Source: Nocardiopsis salina YIM 90010
Lineage (GTDB): Bacteria; Actinomycetota; Actinomycetes; Streptosporangiales; Streptosporangiaceae
Reading direction: 5' to 3'
NCBI RefSeq assembly: GCF_000341025.1
Contig: NZ_ANBF01000044.1
Location: 2,085-66,084, forward strand
Length of the DNA stretch: 64,000 bases
Shown: piece by piece, positions 16,711-25,653 of the stretch
Position numbering within the stretch: the first letter of the stretch is position 1
How the letters are laid out: each line of letters opens with the position of its first letter
Made by a program: the position numbers and the translations under genes
Notes under the pieces: generated by a model
Seen by the model: only the letters and a program-made list of their open reading frames with translations
What the model was told of the DNA's origin: nothing
Database searches by the model: none

Positions 16711-19685
16711 CGACTCAGTGGAACCCTGCGGGGCACCAGGGCGAGCCCGGCGCGGACGGCAACGGCAACGGCAACGGGAAGGACGCGGGCGCCGGCACGG
16801 ACCGCGTGGCCCAGCACGGATCGGACGCGCAGTCTCCGGCGGCGGACCCGGATCCGGCCCCCGAGCGTGCCGATGCCGAACCCGACCCCGGCCCCTGGCG
16901 CGTGTACACGATGCCGGTGCCCGAGCACCCGGATCACAGTGGTGAGACGGGCACGGAGTCCGAGTCCGAGGAACCCGGCTACGACGGGATCACCGGCTAT
17001 CCGGCCCCTGCGGGTCCCGGTGGTCCGGGGGAGCAGCCACAGCCGCGTTCCACCGGCCGTCACGCACGTCCGGCGGGGCCGGGAGGAGGGCCCGGTCCCG
17101 AGAGCGGCGACGACGATCCCGACGGTCTCGCGGGTTGGGTCGGCAGTCTCACGGACGCTGCGGACGACGCCCGGATCGCGGGCCGGTCGACCGGGTCGTT
17201 CCCCGCGGTGTCCGGTCGCGATGCGGCCGCGGCACAGCCCGGGGCGGAGGACTCCTGGACCGAGACGGTTCGGCCCGAGGGCCGGTCCCGGTCCCGGTCC
17301 GGTTCGACCCCCGCGGAGGGGTCCTGGACCGAGACGGTCCGCCCCTGGGCGGCCCGCCCCGAGGACTCCGCCGCAAGAGCGGGCGGTGCCGGGCCGGCCG
17401 GGTCCACGGGCGCTGCTGGAACCGGGGCGATGTCCGGGACCGGCAGCTCCGACGGTGTGCACGAGGGGCCCTGGGTAACCGGGGGTGGGGATGCAGGGGC
17501 CACAGGCGTCACAGGAACCCCTGTTCCTTCGGACACTTCCGAGACCACGGGTGGGCAGGCCGCTGGGCGTCCGGACACCCCGGTCGCTGCGAACGGGGCC
17601 CACGAGACGACCGGACCCACTGGTGCCAACGGGACCGCGGAGCCCGCAGAACCCACCGGCGCGGCCGGCCGGGATGCCTCCGGTTCACTGGCCGCGGAGG
17701 GCGGACGGTCTTCGGGGGACTCAGCGGGTGACCTGCTCGCCGACGACCCCGATGGCTCCGACGGTGCCGCTGTGTCTGCAGCTTCCGCGGTCTCCGACGC
17801 GTCGGCGCAGGACTCGGGCGGCGCGGAGCGCGGTCCGGACGAGCCCGAGCCGTTGCCGCACCGCGTGCCGGGAACCTCGCCGATGTCGGGCGCCTTCCGG
17901 GCCGTGAGCCCCGACGACAGCGCCACCGGTGACCTCGAGAGCGCTTCTGACCCCGACGGCGATTCCGACGACCGCTCGGACGCCGGCTCCGACGAGCACG
18001 AGTACCGCCCGACCAACCACGACACCTGGCGCCCGGCCCGCACCTCCACCCGAGAGGAACTGGTCGAACGCCTGGACGCACTCGGCTCCCTGCACGAACT
18101 CGGCGAGGGCGAACTCCCCTCCCACGTGACCGAACGCTCGACCCAGCTCCTGGAGCACGCCGGTGCGCGCCTGAACCTGTCCGGCGACCACACCGTCGTC
18201 GCCCTGGCCGGTGGCACCGGCAGCGGCAAGTCCTCCCTGTTCAACGCCTTGTGCGGCCTGGAACTGTCGCAGACCGGCATCACCCGCCCCACCACCTCCA
18301 AGGCGCACGCCTGCGTGTGGGGGCACGAGGGCGCCGACGAACTCCTGGGCTGGCTGGGGGTCCCGGAGCGCTACCGCCACTCGCGCACGGGTGTGCTCGA
18401 CTCCGGCAACTCCGAGATGAACGGGTTGGTCCTGCTCGACCTGCCCGACCACGACTCGGTGCGCAGCATGCACACCGCCGAGGCCGACCGGCTCATCGGC
18501 TCCGTCGACCTGCTCGTGTGGGTCCTCGACCCGCAGAAGTACGCCGATGCCGCTGTCCACCATCGCTATCTGGCCAAGATGGCCGGGCACGGTGCGGTGA
18601 CCGTGGCCGTGCTCAACCAGGTCGACCGGGTCGGCAACGACGAGCTCGAGGAGCTGCTCACCGACCTGCGGCGCCTGCTGGAGAGCGAGTCGGGCGTGCA
18701 CCCGCGCATCGTCACCACCTCGACCACCATCGACCAGGGCGTGGACGATCTGCGCGATTTCCTGGTCGAGACCGTGCACGAGCGCCGCGCCCTGGTCGAC
18801 CGGCTCGACGCCGACCTCGACGTCGTCATCGGGGACTTCGAACCGTTCCGGGGCGAGGGGGAGATCCCCACGACCGTCTCCGCCGAAGTGCGATCCTCCC
18901 TGCAGAACGGGTTGTCGAACGCTGCTGGGGTCAGCGCGGTCGCCGACGTCACCGAGGCCAACGACGTGCGTCGCGGTCGACGCCGGGTCGGGTGGCCGGT
19001 GGCGCGCCGACTCGCAAAGCTGCGCAAGGATCCCCTGGCCGCGGTGCAGCTGGACTTCGTGCGCCGCGACACCGAGAACGGGGTGTCCGGCCGGGTCGAC
19101 GCGCACGAGGCCGAGCTGGAGAAGTCCCTGGTGGAGGCTGCCGACAGCGTCTCCGAGGGCATGCCGTCGATGTGGCGCCGACGTCTGCGCGCGGCGGCTC
19201 GTTCCGGCGTGGGGGAGCTGCCCACCGAGCTGGGTGAGACCGTCGACGCCGCGGTGCGCGGATCGGAGCGGACCCCCTCCTGGTGGGGCTTCGCACGGTT
19301 GGTGCAGTACGTGCTGCTGGGCGTTGCCGGCGTGGGCGCGGCCTGGGCACTGGTGTCGGCCGTGAGCTGGACGGGCGGTGGCATCACCGGCCTCCGGATG
19401 TTCGACGACCCGGTCTTCATCGCCTACTCGGGCGCGGTTGTGGCCGCCTCGCTGGTGGTCGGCTGGCTCACGGGGGTCGGTTGCGGGAACCTCGTGGAGG
19501 TCGCGGCCGTCCAGCGGCGGGAGGAGATCGAACGAACCGCGGACGCGAGCCTGCGCGAGACCGCAGGGGAACGTGTCGTGCGACCGTTGGAGGCCGAGCT
19601 GGAACGGTTCCGGTCCTTCCGCCGGGCCTACGAGACCGCGCGGGGGCCCGCCGGGGACGGTTCCGAGCACGCTTCCGGGGACTGA
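16707..19685 (+). CDS. Dynamin-like GTPase B with disordered head and membrane anchor
   Basis: A 992-aa protein. The first 430 residues or so are Gly/Pro/Asp/Ser/Thr-rich and look disordered. The G domain begins near residue 495 with GGTGSGKSS. It continues with TRPTTSKAH (switch I), LLDLPDHDS (G3) and LNQVD (G4, about residue 636). Two transmembrane segments near 865-885 and 910-930 are separated by a short loop (GGGITGLRMFDDP) and followed by an amphipathic tail. It overlaps GTPase A by four bases (ATGA), implying translational coupling. A membrane-anchored GTPase paired with a soluble one suggests membrane remodelling or septum work. Two terminator hairpins follow. Confidence 0.8.
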   Translation: MTTQWNPAGHQGEPGADGNGNGNGKDAGAGTDRVAQHGSDAQSPAADPDPAPERADAEPDPGPWRVYTMPVPEHPDHSGETGTESESEEPGYDGITGYPAPAGPGGPGEQPQPRSTGRHARPAGPGGGPGPESGDDDPDGLAGWVGSLTDAADDARIAGRSTGSFPAVSGRDAAAAQPGAEDSWTETVRPEGRSRSRSGSTPAEGSWTETVRPWAARPEDSAARAGGAGPAGSTGAAGTGAMSGTGSSDGVHEGPWVTGGGDAGATGVTGTPVPSDTSETTGGQAAGRPDTPVAANGAHETTGPTGANGTAEPAEPTGAAGRDASGSLAAEGGRSSGDSAGDLLADDPDGSDGAAVSAASAVSDASAQDSGGAERGPDEPEPLPHRVPGTSPMSGAFRAVSPDDSATGDLESASDPDGDSDDRSDAGSDEHEYRPTNHDTWRPARTSTREELVERLDALGSLHELGEGELPSHVTERSTQLLEHAGARLNLSGDHTVVALAGGTGSGKSSLFNALCGLELSQTGITRPTTSKAHACVWGHEGADELLGWLGVPERYRHSRTGVLDSGNSEMNGLVLLDLPDHDSVRSMHTAEADRLIGSVDLLVWVLDPQKYADAAVHHRYLAKMAGHGAVTVAVLNQVDRVGNDELEELLTDLRRLLESESGVHPRIVTTSTTIDQGVDDLRDFLVETVHERRALVDRLDADLDVVIGDFEPFRGEGEIPTTVSAEVRSSLQNGLSNAAGVSAVADVTEANDVRRGRRRVGWPVARRLAKLRKDPLAAVQLDFVRRDTENGVSGRVDAHEAELEKSLVEAADSVSEGMPSMWRRRLRAAARSGVGELPTELGETVDAAVRGSERTPSWWGFARLVQYVLLGVAGVGAAWALVSAVSWTGGGITGLRMFDDPVFIAYSGAVVAASLVVGWLTGVGCGNLVEVAAVQRREEIERTADASLRETAGERVVRPLEAELERFRSFRRAYETARGPAGDGSEHASGD
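17253..17338 (+). repeat. Short direct repeat encoding SWTETVRP twice
   Basis: The 17-mer TCCTGGACCGAGACGGT occurs at 17253-17269 and 17322-17338, encoding SWTETVRP twice inside the disordered head of GTPase B. A third, looser GPWVTGGG copy follows near 17470. These may be short linear binding motifs. Confidence 0.6.
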
Positions 19686-19781
19686 TCCGGGCAGCGGCCG
19701 GATGCGGCCCCATGCTGCCCGGACCCGAAACCGGGACCGAAGGCCCAGGCCCGGCCCGGATCCAGAGAATGCGATACACGA

Positions 19782-19808
19782 GAGCGCCCGGTGGCCGACC
19801 GGGCGCTC
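19782..19808. terminator. Perfect 11-bp hairpin after GTPase operon
   Basis: GAGCGCCCGGT (19782-19792) and ACCGGGCGCTC (19798-19808) form a perfect stem with a 5-base loop, without a T run. Confidence 0.65.
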
Positions 19809-19816
19809 GAACCGGC

Positions 19817-19860
19817 CCGGGGGCGGGCGGCACAGCGGATGCCGCCCGCCCCCGGTTTCT
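19817..19860 (+). terminator. Strong 16-bp hairpin terminator
   Basis: A perfect 16-bp stem (19817-19832 and 19840-19855) with a 7-base loop is followed by TTTCTT. It is the second of two tandem hairpins after the GTPase genes and should give tight termination. Confidence 0.75.
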
Positions 19861-20321
19861 TGCGCCGGTCCTCAGACCCAGGTCAGACCCTTGCTCATGA
19901 GCGTTCTCCGTGTCCGGTGGGGTGGGCACGTGCGGGGTCGGCCGACCGGTGAGTGACAGCCTTCCGGCTCCCCGGTCGGGCGTCCGTTCCACGCAGGATG
20001 CCCGAGTTCGCGGGCGATCCCAACCCCTTCCCCGGAGGAGCTGCCCGAGGAACCTTGCTCCTGCCTGCGCTGGCAGTACAATGAGCAATAAATGAATTAC
20101 TCAACGTAATGTAAAGTGGGTAGTGTGTGGTCGACAAGGATGCGGATGATGCTCTAGGGCGCGCAGGAGCAGAGGTGCCATGGGGGGTGGCGTTCCGGCA
20201 CTGCGGGGGGACTCAGTGCGATCACGTTCCGTCTGAAGGAGAACCTCTGGAGAGGGTCGGCCCATCACAGGGGTGAATGGGGCAGTCGACACGGAGTGAG
20301 TTCGGGAGGGAGGCGGGAGAC
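19861..20321. other. 460-bp intergenic region upstream of diguanylate cyclase
   Basis: No convincing full-length gene. It contains an AT-rich island (about 20076-20120) with a promoter and BldD-like box. On the minus strand there is an 8-codon open frame (19898 to 19872, MSKGLTWV) with a well-placed GGAG. The last 40 bases carry the purine-rich ribosome binding site of the downstream gene. Confidence 0.5.
20055..20110 (+). promoter_or_regulatory. Promoter with BldD-like box upstream of GGDEF gene
   Basis: A likely -10 TACAAT (20077-20082) lies 16 bases after TTGCTC (20055-20060), predicting initiation near 20089. The inverted repeat ATTACTCAACGTAAT (20096-20110) lies just downstream. It matches 9 of 10 fixed positions of the Streptomyces BldD consensus nTnACnC(A/T)GnGTnAn. 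This placement suits repression. The 5' leader to the GTG start would be about 230 bases. Confidence 0.6.
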
Positions 20322-22139
20322 GTGAGTATCTCGGAGCAACCGGCGGCGGAACGGGAACACGGTGAACGCCCCGGCTGGCCGATCCTGCAGCAACCCCCGG
20401 GGTTCGTGGTCTACCTGGGGCTGCTGGTGTGCGCCGTGCTGTTCCTCATCGGCGTGGCCGCGGCCCTGACAACACTCACCACATCGGACGTGGTCACCTT
20501 CGCCGCGCTCACCCTGTGCGCCGGTGTTTCCGTGGAAGGCGTGCGCCGCCTCGGACAGCCGCGCGGGCTCTCGCACGACCTGCTGGGGGCCTGGTGGTTC
20601 CCCGTGGTCGTGTTGCTGCCGCCGGTCTATGCCCTCCTCGTGCCGCTCCCGGTGTTCATGCTGCTGCAGTGCCGCGTTCGGCGCGCGTGGGTGCACCGGC
20701 GGGTGTTCAACGCGTGCTCGGTCGCGCTCTGCGGGTTCCTGGCCTCGGTGTTCTGGCACGGTGTACACGCGGGGGACCCGATCGCGGGGGTGGGCGGTTC
20801 CACCGGTTCGGCCGCCTCGCTCCTGACGGTCGGCGGGGTCCTGCTGGCGGTGCTGTGCTGCCTGGCCTTCACCGGGCTCAACACAGGGCTGGTCGCTGTC
20901 GCCGCCCGGATCAGCAACGGCCCCGAGCGGGTCCGGCGTACCAACGCCGACCGCGAGGCGGTCATGGTGGACGCCGTCGAATTATGTGTCGGGATCACCG
21001 TCGCCATCCTGGCCCAACTCTCGCTGCTGCTGCTGGTGATCGCTCTGCCGCCGATCCTTCTGTTGCAGCGGAGCCTGCAGTACCACCAGCTCCGGGCAGC
21101 GGCGCGCACCGATCCCAAGACCGGATTGCTCAACGCCCCCACGTGGGAACAGGCCGCCGTGAACGCGATCGCGCGTGCACGCAGCACGAGGGGGCGTGCA
21201 GCCGTGCTCATCATCGACATCGACCACTTCAAGCGGGTCAACGACAGCCACGGACATCTCTTCGGCGACCAGGTGCTGCTCGGGGTCGCCACCACCGTCG
21301 CCCAACAGCTGCGCCAGTCCGACCTGCTCGGAAGGTTCGGCGGGGAAGAGTTCGTGGTCCTGCTGCCCGGGGCTGACGTCGGTGAGGCTTCCCGGGCCGC
21401 CGAGCGCCTGCGCGCCCGCGTCGGCGGGATGGAGATCGCCGTGGACGATGTACCCGTGGCGATCACCGTCTCGGTCGGCCTGGCGGTCACGGGGGAGCAC
21501 GGGAACGACCTCGTGGAGTTGCTGACCGCTGCCGACCTGGCGCTTTACCGCGCGAAGGAGACCGGGCGCAACCGGGTGTGCCTGCCTGCCGGGCGGTCCG
21601 GGCCCGGCGCGGATGCCGTGGGTGAACCCGAGGGCACGGGCGATCCCGGTCCTGTGGACGGTCGTGGATCCGACGACGTGGACGCCTCTGCCGACAACCC
21701 TGCTCCTGTGGAGATACGCGGGGTGCAGAGCTGCCCCGCAGGGTGCGGAGGGCAGCTGCCCGGTCGGCCGGGGAACGCCTCTCCTGAGGAGGGGCTCGCT
21801 CCGGCGTCGCACTGGGATCCCGGGTACGGCGCATCGGTGCACCGTGCGGCGGAGCACCCGTGTTCGGTCGGGCGGATTCCTGGGCCACGTGAGGGCGGTG
21901 TGCCCGAGTCGGTCGTTGCCGACGCTGGGGCGTCGACGCATTCCGTGACGGCTGATCCGCATTCGCCCGTCCCGGTCGGGGAGTGCGCAGATCCCCCCGT
22001 GTCCAGAGCGTCCACGGCATCAGGGGGGTCGGAACCGTCGGTTGGGGATCCCGCCGGCGATGCCCCGGACCCGCGGGCATCGCCGGCAGAACCGCCCGGA
22101 AGCCCTTCTGGAGGTGCCTCCGGGGTCCAGGTCCCCTGA
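20322..22139 (+). CDS. Membrane diguanylate cyclase (GGDEF) with disordered tail
   Basis: A 605-aa c-di-GMP synthase. Five or six transmembrane helices (about residues 25-260) form a putative MASE-like sensor. A GGDEF domain follows (about 265-425) with DIDHFKRVNDSHGHLFGDQ and the intact active site GGEEF (about residue 340). The RQSD inhibitory I-site lies five residues before GGEEF, so product inhibition is likely. There is no EAL domain. About 180 residues after the domain are Gly/Pro/Ser-rich and probably disordered. The GTG at 20322 was preferred to an ATG at 20277 because GGGAGG..GGGAGA lies directly before it. A BldD-like box at the promoter suggests feedback by the c-di-GMP-binding regulator BldD. 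Confidence 0.9.
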   Translation: MSISEQPAAEREHGERPGWPILQQPPGFVVYLGLLVCAVLFLIGVAAALTTLTTSDVVTFAALTLCAGVSVEGVRRLGQPRGLSHDLLGAWWFPVVVLLPPVYALLVPLPVFMLLQCRVRRAWVHRRVFNACSVALCGFLASVFWHGVHAGDPIAGVGGSTGSAASLLTVGGVLLAVLCCLAFTGLNTGLVAVAARISNGPERVRRTNADREAVMVDAVELCVGITVAILAQLSLLLLVIALPPILLLQRSLQYHQLRAAARTDPKTGLLNAPTWEQAAVNAIARARSTRGRAAVLIIDIDHFKRVNDSHGHLFGDQVLLGVATTVAQQLRQSDLLGRFGGEEFVVLLPGADVGEASRAAERLRARVGGMEIAVDDVPVAITVSVGLAVTGEHGNDLVELLTAADLALYRAKETGRNRVCLPAGRSGPGADAVGEPEGTGDPGPVDGRGSDDVDASADNPAPVEIRGVQSCPAGCGGQLPGRPGNASPEEGLAPASHWDPGYGASVHRAAEHPCSVGRIPGPREGGVPESVVADAGASTHSVTADPHSPVPVGECADPPVSRASTASGGSEPSVGDPAGDAPDPRASPAEPPGSPSGGASGVQVP

Positions 22140-22337
22140 CCGGGAGCACACCGACCGGGTCGTCACTGTCGCCCCGGAGCACCTGCGGGAGTTCCGGGGC
22201 GACAGAGGGCCGGACCCGGTCGGACCGGTGGCACCGGGCGGGCTTCCTCTCGCAGAGGGCCGGACTGCCGACCAGCGTTGTCCACAGGCCGTGGGAACGC
22301 CATTGCGGGGCGAATCGGCGTCACTCACCGTGAGGTC

Positions 22338-23615
22338 ATGGCCTCACATCACATTCCTCACCCGAGCGATCCCGACGACCACTCCGACCGCGACCCCGAG
22401 CGCCACGAGCGTGAGCGTCATGTCGAACATGAGCCCGAGTACGGGCAGGCCGACCGGGCCCATGGTGAACCGATCACCGGTTCCACCGACAGCGGACCGA
22501 TCGGTACGGGTCGCCCCAACGGGACCCCGCCCGAGCGCATCAGCCTGTCCTCGCCCAACGACGTCGTGGCGACCATGCCCTACCTGGTGGGGGAGCCGCC
22601 CGTACCCGGCCTGGTGGTACTCACCCTGTGCGGCAGGAGCGTGCGCTCGGTCCTGTGCCGCGATCTCGGGCGCACCGAGGCCGCCGATCCGCTCGCCTGT
22701 GCGGGACCGCCCGTGGACAGCGCGGTCACCGAAGGGGCGGATGCCGTCATCGTGGTCGGGTACGGAACCGCGGACCAGGTCTCCGGGCATGTGGGAGGTC
22801 TTGCCACGTCGGCCAGGAGGAGGGGCCTCAAGGTCCTGGAGGCCTTCAGGGTGCACGCCGGGCGGTACTGGTCGCAGTTGTGTGTGCGTCCCGGATGCTG
22901 CCCGCCGGAGGGGAGCGGGCTCGACGCCGACCGTTCCACCGGGCCCGCCGAGGCGGTGTTGCGCGGGCTGACGCCGCGTCCGCCGTTGCGCACCGTCATG
23001 GACGAGATCGCGCGGGCACGCCGGACCCTGGACCCGCCCGGGTCGCTCAGGGCCGAGACGGTCCGGGCGGCGCTCGTCGGTGCGGAGGCCGAGGCCGAGC
23101 GCCTGCTCCGGGCGGGAGAGCGGGTTCTGCGGCGGTGCGGAGCGGCGGTCCTGCGATCCGCCGTGGAGGCCGAACGCACCGGAGCAGGGCCCCACGGGGT
23201 GGAGGAGTTGGTCCGGCTCGCTGTGTTCCTGCGGGCACGTCCGGTGCGGGACACCGTCTGGGCGACGATCACCCCCGAGACCGCACGTACTCACCTGGAC
23301 CTGTGGTCGCGCGTCACCCGGGCGTCCCTACCGCCCGACCACGGCGGTCGCGACCACGGCGCCGATGCGGCGTTCGTCCCCGCCGCCGACCGCGCCGCCC
23401 CGGTCCGACACGCACGTACCGACCGTGCCGCGCCTGCCGCGCTGGTCGCCGTCGCGGCCTGGCAACTCGAGGAGCTCGTCCTGGCCCGGGCGGCGTTGGA
23501 GACCTCCTTGGAAGCGGATCCGCAGTACTCCATGGCGCTGTTGATGCAGCAGGCCCTCGACGTGGGGTTGCCCGCGGAGCGGTGGATCGACCACCTCCAC
23601 GACCGCTCCGGTTGA
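22338..23615 (+). CDS. DUF4192 domain protein
   Basis: A 425-aa protein of the actinobacterial DUF4192 family. The recognisable part starts near residue 75 with SPNDVVATMPYLVGEPPVPG and continues with VVLTLCG, a VIVVGYG strand and a C-terminal helical region ending WQLEELVLARAALETSLEAD followed by PQYSMALLMQQALD. The first 70 residues are His/Asp/Glu-rich. The start is uncertain: ATG at 22338 is the best in-frame choice, with GAGG very close, and a TTG at 22278 would add 20 residues. No catalytic motif or signal peptide is seen. Function is unknown; relatives are typically single chromosomal genes of actinomycetes. Confidence 0.75.
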   Translation: MASHHIPHPSDPDDHSDRDPERHERERHVEHEPEYGQADRAHGEPITGSTDSGPIGTGRPNGTPPERISLSSPNDVVATMPYLVGEPPVPGLVVLTLCGRSVRSVLCRDLGRTEAADPLACAGPPVDSAVTEGADAVIVVGYGTADQVSGHVGGLATSARRRGLKVLEAFRVHAGRYWSQLCVRPGCCPPEGSGLDADRSTGPAEAVLRGLTPRPPLRTVMDEIARARRTLDPPGSLRAETVRAALVGAEAEAERLLRAGERVLRRCGAAVLRSAVEAERTGAGPHGVEELVRLAVFLRARPVRDTVWATITPETARTHLDLWSRVTRASLPPDHGGRDHGADAAFVPAADRAAPVRHARTDRAAPAALVAVAAWQLEELVLARAALETSLEADPQYSMALLMQQALDVGLPAERWIDHLHDRSG

Positions 23616-23708
23616 GGCCCGGCTCCCCTGGGATCGGCCGCCGGACCGGCTCACGGGGAGTGGATGTGCCGGAACGGGCCGTGCTGAACCACCGCAGAGG
23701 CTGGGATC

Positions 23709-23742
23709 GTGCACGGCACCCGCTTCTCCGGGCACCGTGCAC
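23709..23742. terminator. Hairpin between convergent DUF4192 and metal ATPase genes
   Basis: GTGCACGG (23709-23716) pairs perfectly with CCGTGCAC (23735-23742). Inner bases CCCG/CGGG extend the stem after a two-base mismatch. It can serve both converging transcripts. Confidence 0.6.
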
Positions 23743-23748
23743 ACCCGG

Positions 23749-25653
23749 TCACCTCTCCCAGGCCGAACGCCGCAGCAGCCGGGCGCCGTTGAGGGCGACC
23801 AGGACCGTGGACCCCTCGTGGCCGGCCACGGCCAGACCCAGGGGCAGCGTGGCCACAAGATCCAGCGTCACCAGCGTCACGATGAAGCTCGCGGCGATGG
23901 TCAGGTTGGCGATGACGTAGCGACGTGCCTTCCGGGACAGACGAACCAGGTTCTCCAACGCTCCGAGCTCGTCCCGCACGATGATCACGTCCGAGGTGTC
24001 CAGAGCCAGGTCCGAACCGCGGCGCCCCATGGCCACCCCGGTACCGGCTGCTGCCAGGGCCGGGGCGTCGTTGATACCGTCCCCGACCAGCAGGACGTGC
24101 TCACCTCGTGCGGACAGCTCGCAGACGATGCCGACCTTGTCCTGCGGCATCAGGGAGTGGTGCACCGTCCCGATCCCGGTGCGCTGGGCCACGGCCGTCG
24201 CGGTGGACGCATTGTCCCCTGTGAGCAGCACGGCAGGGTTCCCGGTCAGGCCGGACACCGTGCGCACGGCATCGGGTGCGTCGGCGCGCAACCGGTCCAC
24301 CAGCAGGACGGTCCCGACGACCTCCTCCCCCCACCGCACCTGCACACGGGTGCCGGTTGTCGAGGAACCACTCTCGGCCCGTTCGACGGTCACCGTTCGT
24401 CCGGAGACACGGCCGGTGACCCCGTGGCCGGGAAGCGCCTTGAAGCCGGTGGCCTCGGGCAGAGGCAGCCCCTGTTGCGTGGCTGCTTGCACGACGGCCC
24501 GGCCCAGGGGGTGCTCGCTGTAGCGTTCGACGGCCGCGGCCAGGGCCAGGACCTGGTCCGCGTCGTGGCCGGCGCCGGGCTCGACGGTACTGACCTCGGG
24601 GGAGCCTTCGGTGAGTGTCCCGGTCTTGTCGAAGGCGACCACGCCGGCGCGGCCGATGGTCTCCATGACGGTCGCCGACTTCACCAGGACGCCGTGCCGG
24701 CCCGCGTTGGCGATGGAGGCCAGGAGCGGCGGCATGGTGGAGAGCACCACGGCGCAGGGGGACGCGACGATCATGAACACGATCGCGCGCAGTAGGGCCT
24801 CTTCGAAGGTGTGGGCGAAGAAGATCATCGGCACGGTCAGCACCAGCAGAGTGCCCACGACGACGCCGAGGGAGTAACGCTGCTCGACCTTCTCGATGAA
24901 CAGCTGGGTCTTCGCCTTGGTCTCGGAGGCCTCTTCGACGAGGGTGACGATGCGCGAGATGACCGATTCCGAAGCCCGACGGGTGATCTCGACAATGAGG
25001 GTGCCGGTGCCATTGACGGTTCCGGAGAGCACCTCGTCGCCTGCCTCCCGGGTGACCGGCACCGATTCACCGGTGATGGCCTGCTGGTCGACCTCGCTGA
25101 CCCCTTCGGCGACGATCCCGTCACCGCCGATGCGTTCGCCCGGACGCACGATGATTCGGTGTCCGGGTTCCAGGTCCCGGCCGGCTGCCGTGGACGTGCT
25201 GCCGTCCTCGTGGAGCAGCTCGGCCTGTTCGGGGGCAAGCCCGAGCAATGAGTTGACCGAGTCGGCGGTGCGACGGGTGACGATCACCTCGAGCGCCCCG
25301 GAGGTGGCGAAGATGACGATGAGCAGCGCACCGTCGAAGACCTGCCCGATGGAGGCCGCTGCGATGGCGGCGACGATCATCAGCAGGTCCACGTCGAGGG
25401 TTTTCTCGCGCAGGGCGTTCAGGCCCGACAGCGCTTGCTGCCATCCTCCGACGCCGTAGCAGGCCAGGTAGGCGGCCCACCACAGGACCTCGGGTGCTCC
25501 GCCCAGCTGCAGGCCCCAGCCCAGGAAGAACAGGACCAGGGCGCCCAGGGCCCAGCGCACCTCGGACAGGGTGAGCGCGGTCGTGAAGATCGACGGGGGC
25601 CGGGCCAGGACGCGGCCGTCCTGGGTTGCGGGCGGGGCCTGCATCCGAGTCAT
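23749..25653 (-). CDS. P1B-4-type heavy-metal translocating ATPase
   Basis: A 634-aa metal-export P-type ATPase. It lacks an N-terminal HMA metal-binding domain. The transmembrane metal site reads ASPCAVVLS (about residue 297), an SPC motif rather than CPC. The phosphorylation motif is AFDKTGTLTEG (about residue 341). TGES, HPLG and GDGINDAPALA are intact. A final-helix HEGST motif (about residue 614) together with SPC defines the P1B-4 subclass (CoaT/CtpD/CzcP), exporting Co, Zn, Ni or Fe(II) depending on species. The ATG overlaps the ArsR stop by four bases, so it is the second gene of a metal-responsive operon. The exact metal is not readable from sequence. Confidence 0.93.
   Translation of the reverse strand: MTRMQAPPATQDGRVLARPPSIFTTALTLSEVRWALGALVLFFLGWGLQLGGAPEVLWWAAYLACYGVGGWQQALSGLNALREKTLDVDLLMIVAAIAAASIGQVFDGALLIVIFATSGALEVIVTRRTADSVNSLLGLAPEQAELLHEDGSTSTAAGRDLEPGHRIIVRPGERIGGDGIVAEGVSEVDQQAITGESVPVTREAGDEVLSGTVNGTGTLIVEITRRASESVISRIVTLVEEASETKAKTQLFIEKVEQRYSLGVVVGTLLVLTVPMIFFAHTFEEALLRAIVFMIVASPCAVVLSTMPPLLASIANAGRHGVLVKSATVMETIGRAGVVAFDKTGTLTEGSPEVSTVEPGAGHDADQVLALAAAVERYSEHPLGRAVVQAATQQGLPLPEATGFKALPGHGVTGRVSGRTVTVERAESGSSTTGTRVQVRWGEEVVGTVLLVDRLRADAPDAVRTVSGLTGNPAVLLTGDNASTATAVAQRTGIGTVHHSLMPQDKVGIVCELSARGEHVLLVGDGINDAPALAAAGTGVAMGRRGSDLALDTSDVIIVRDELGALENLVRLSRKARRYVIANLTIAASFIVTLVTLDLVATLPLGLAVAGHEGSTVLVALNGARLLRRSAWER

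Noticed and set aside
23749-25653. Copper or zinc/cadmium CPx ATPase
   Set aside because: The membrane metal motif is SPC, not CPC, there is no N-terminal HMA domain, and the HEGST motif indicates the P1B-4 subclass.
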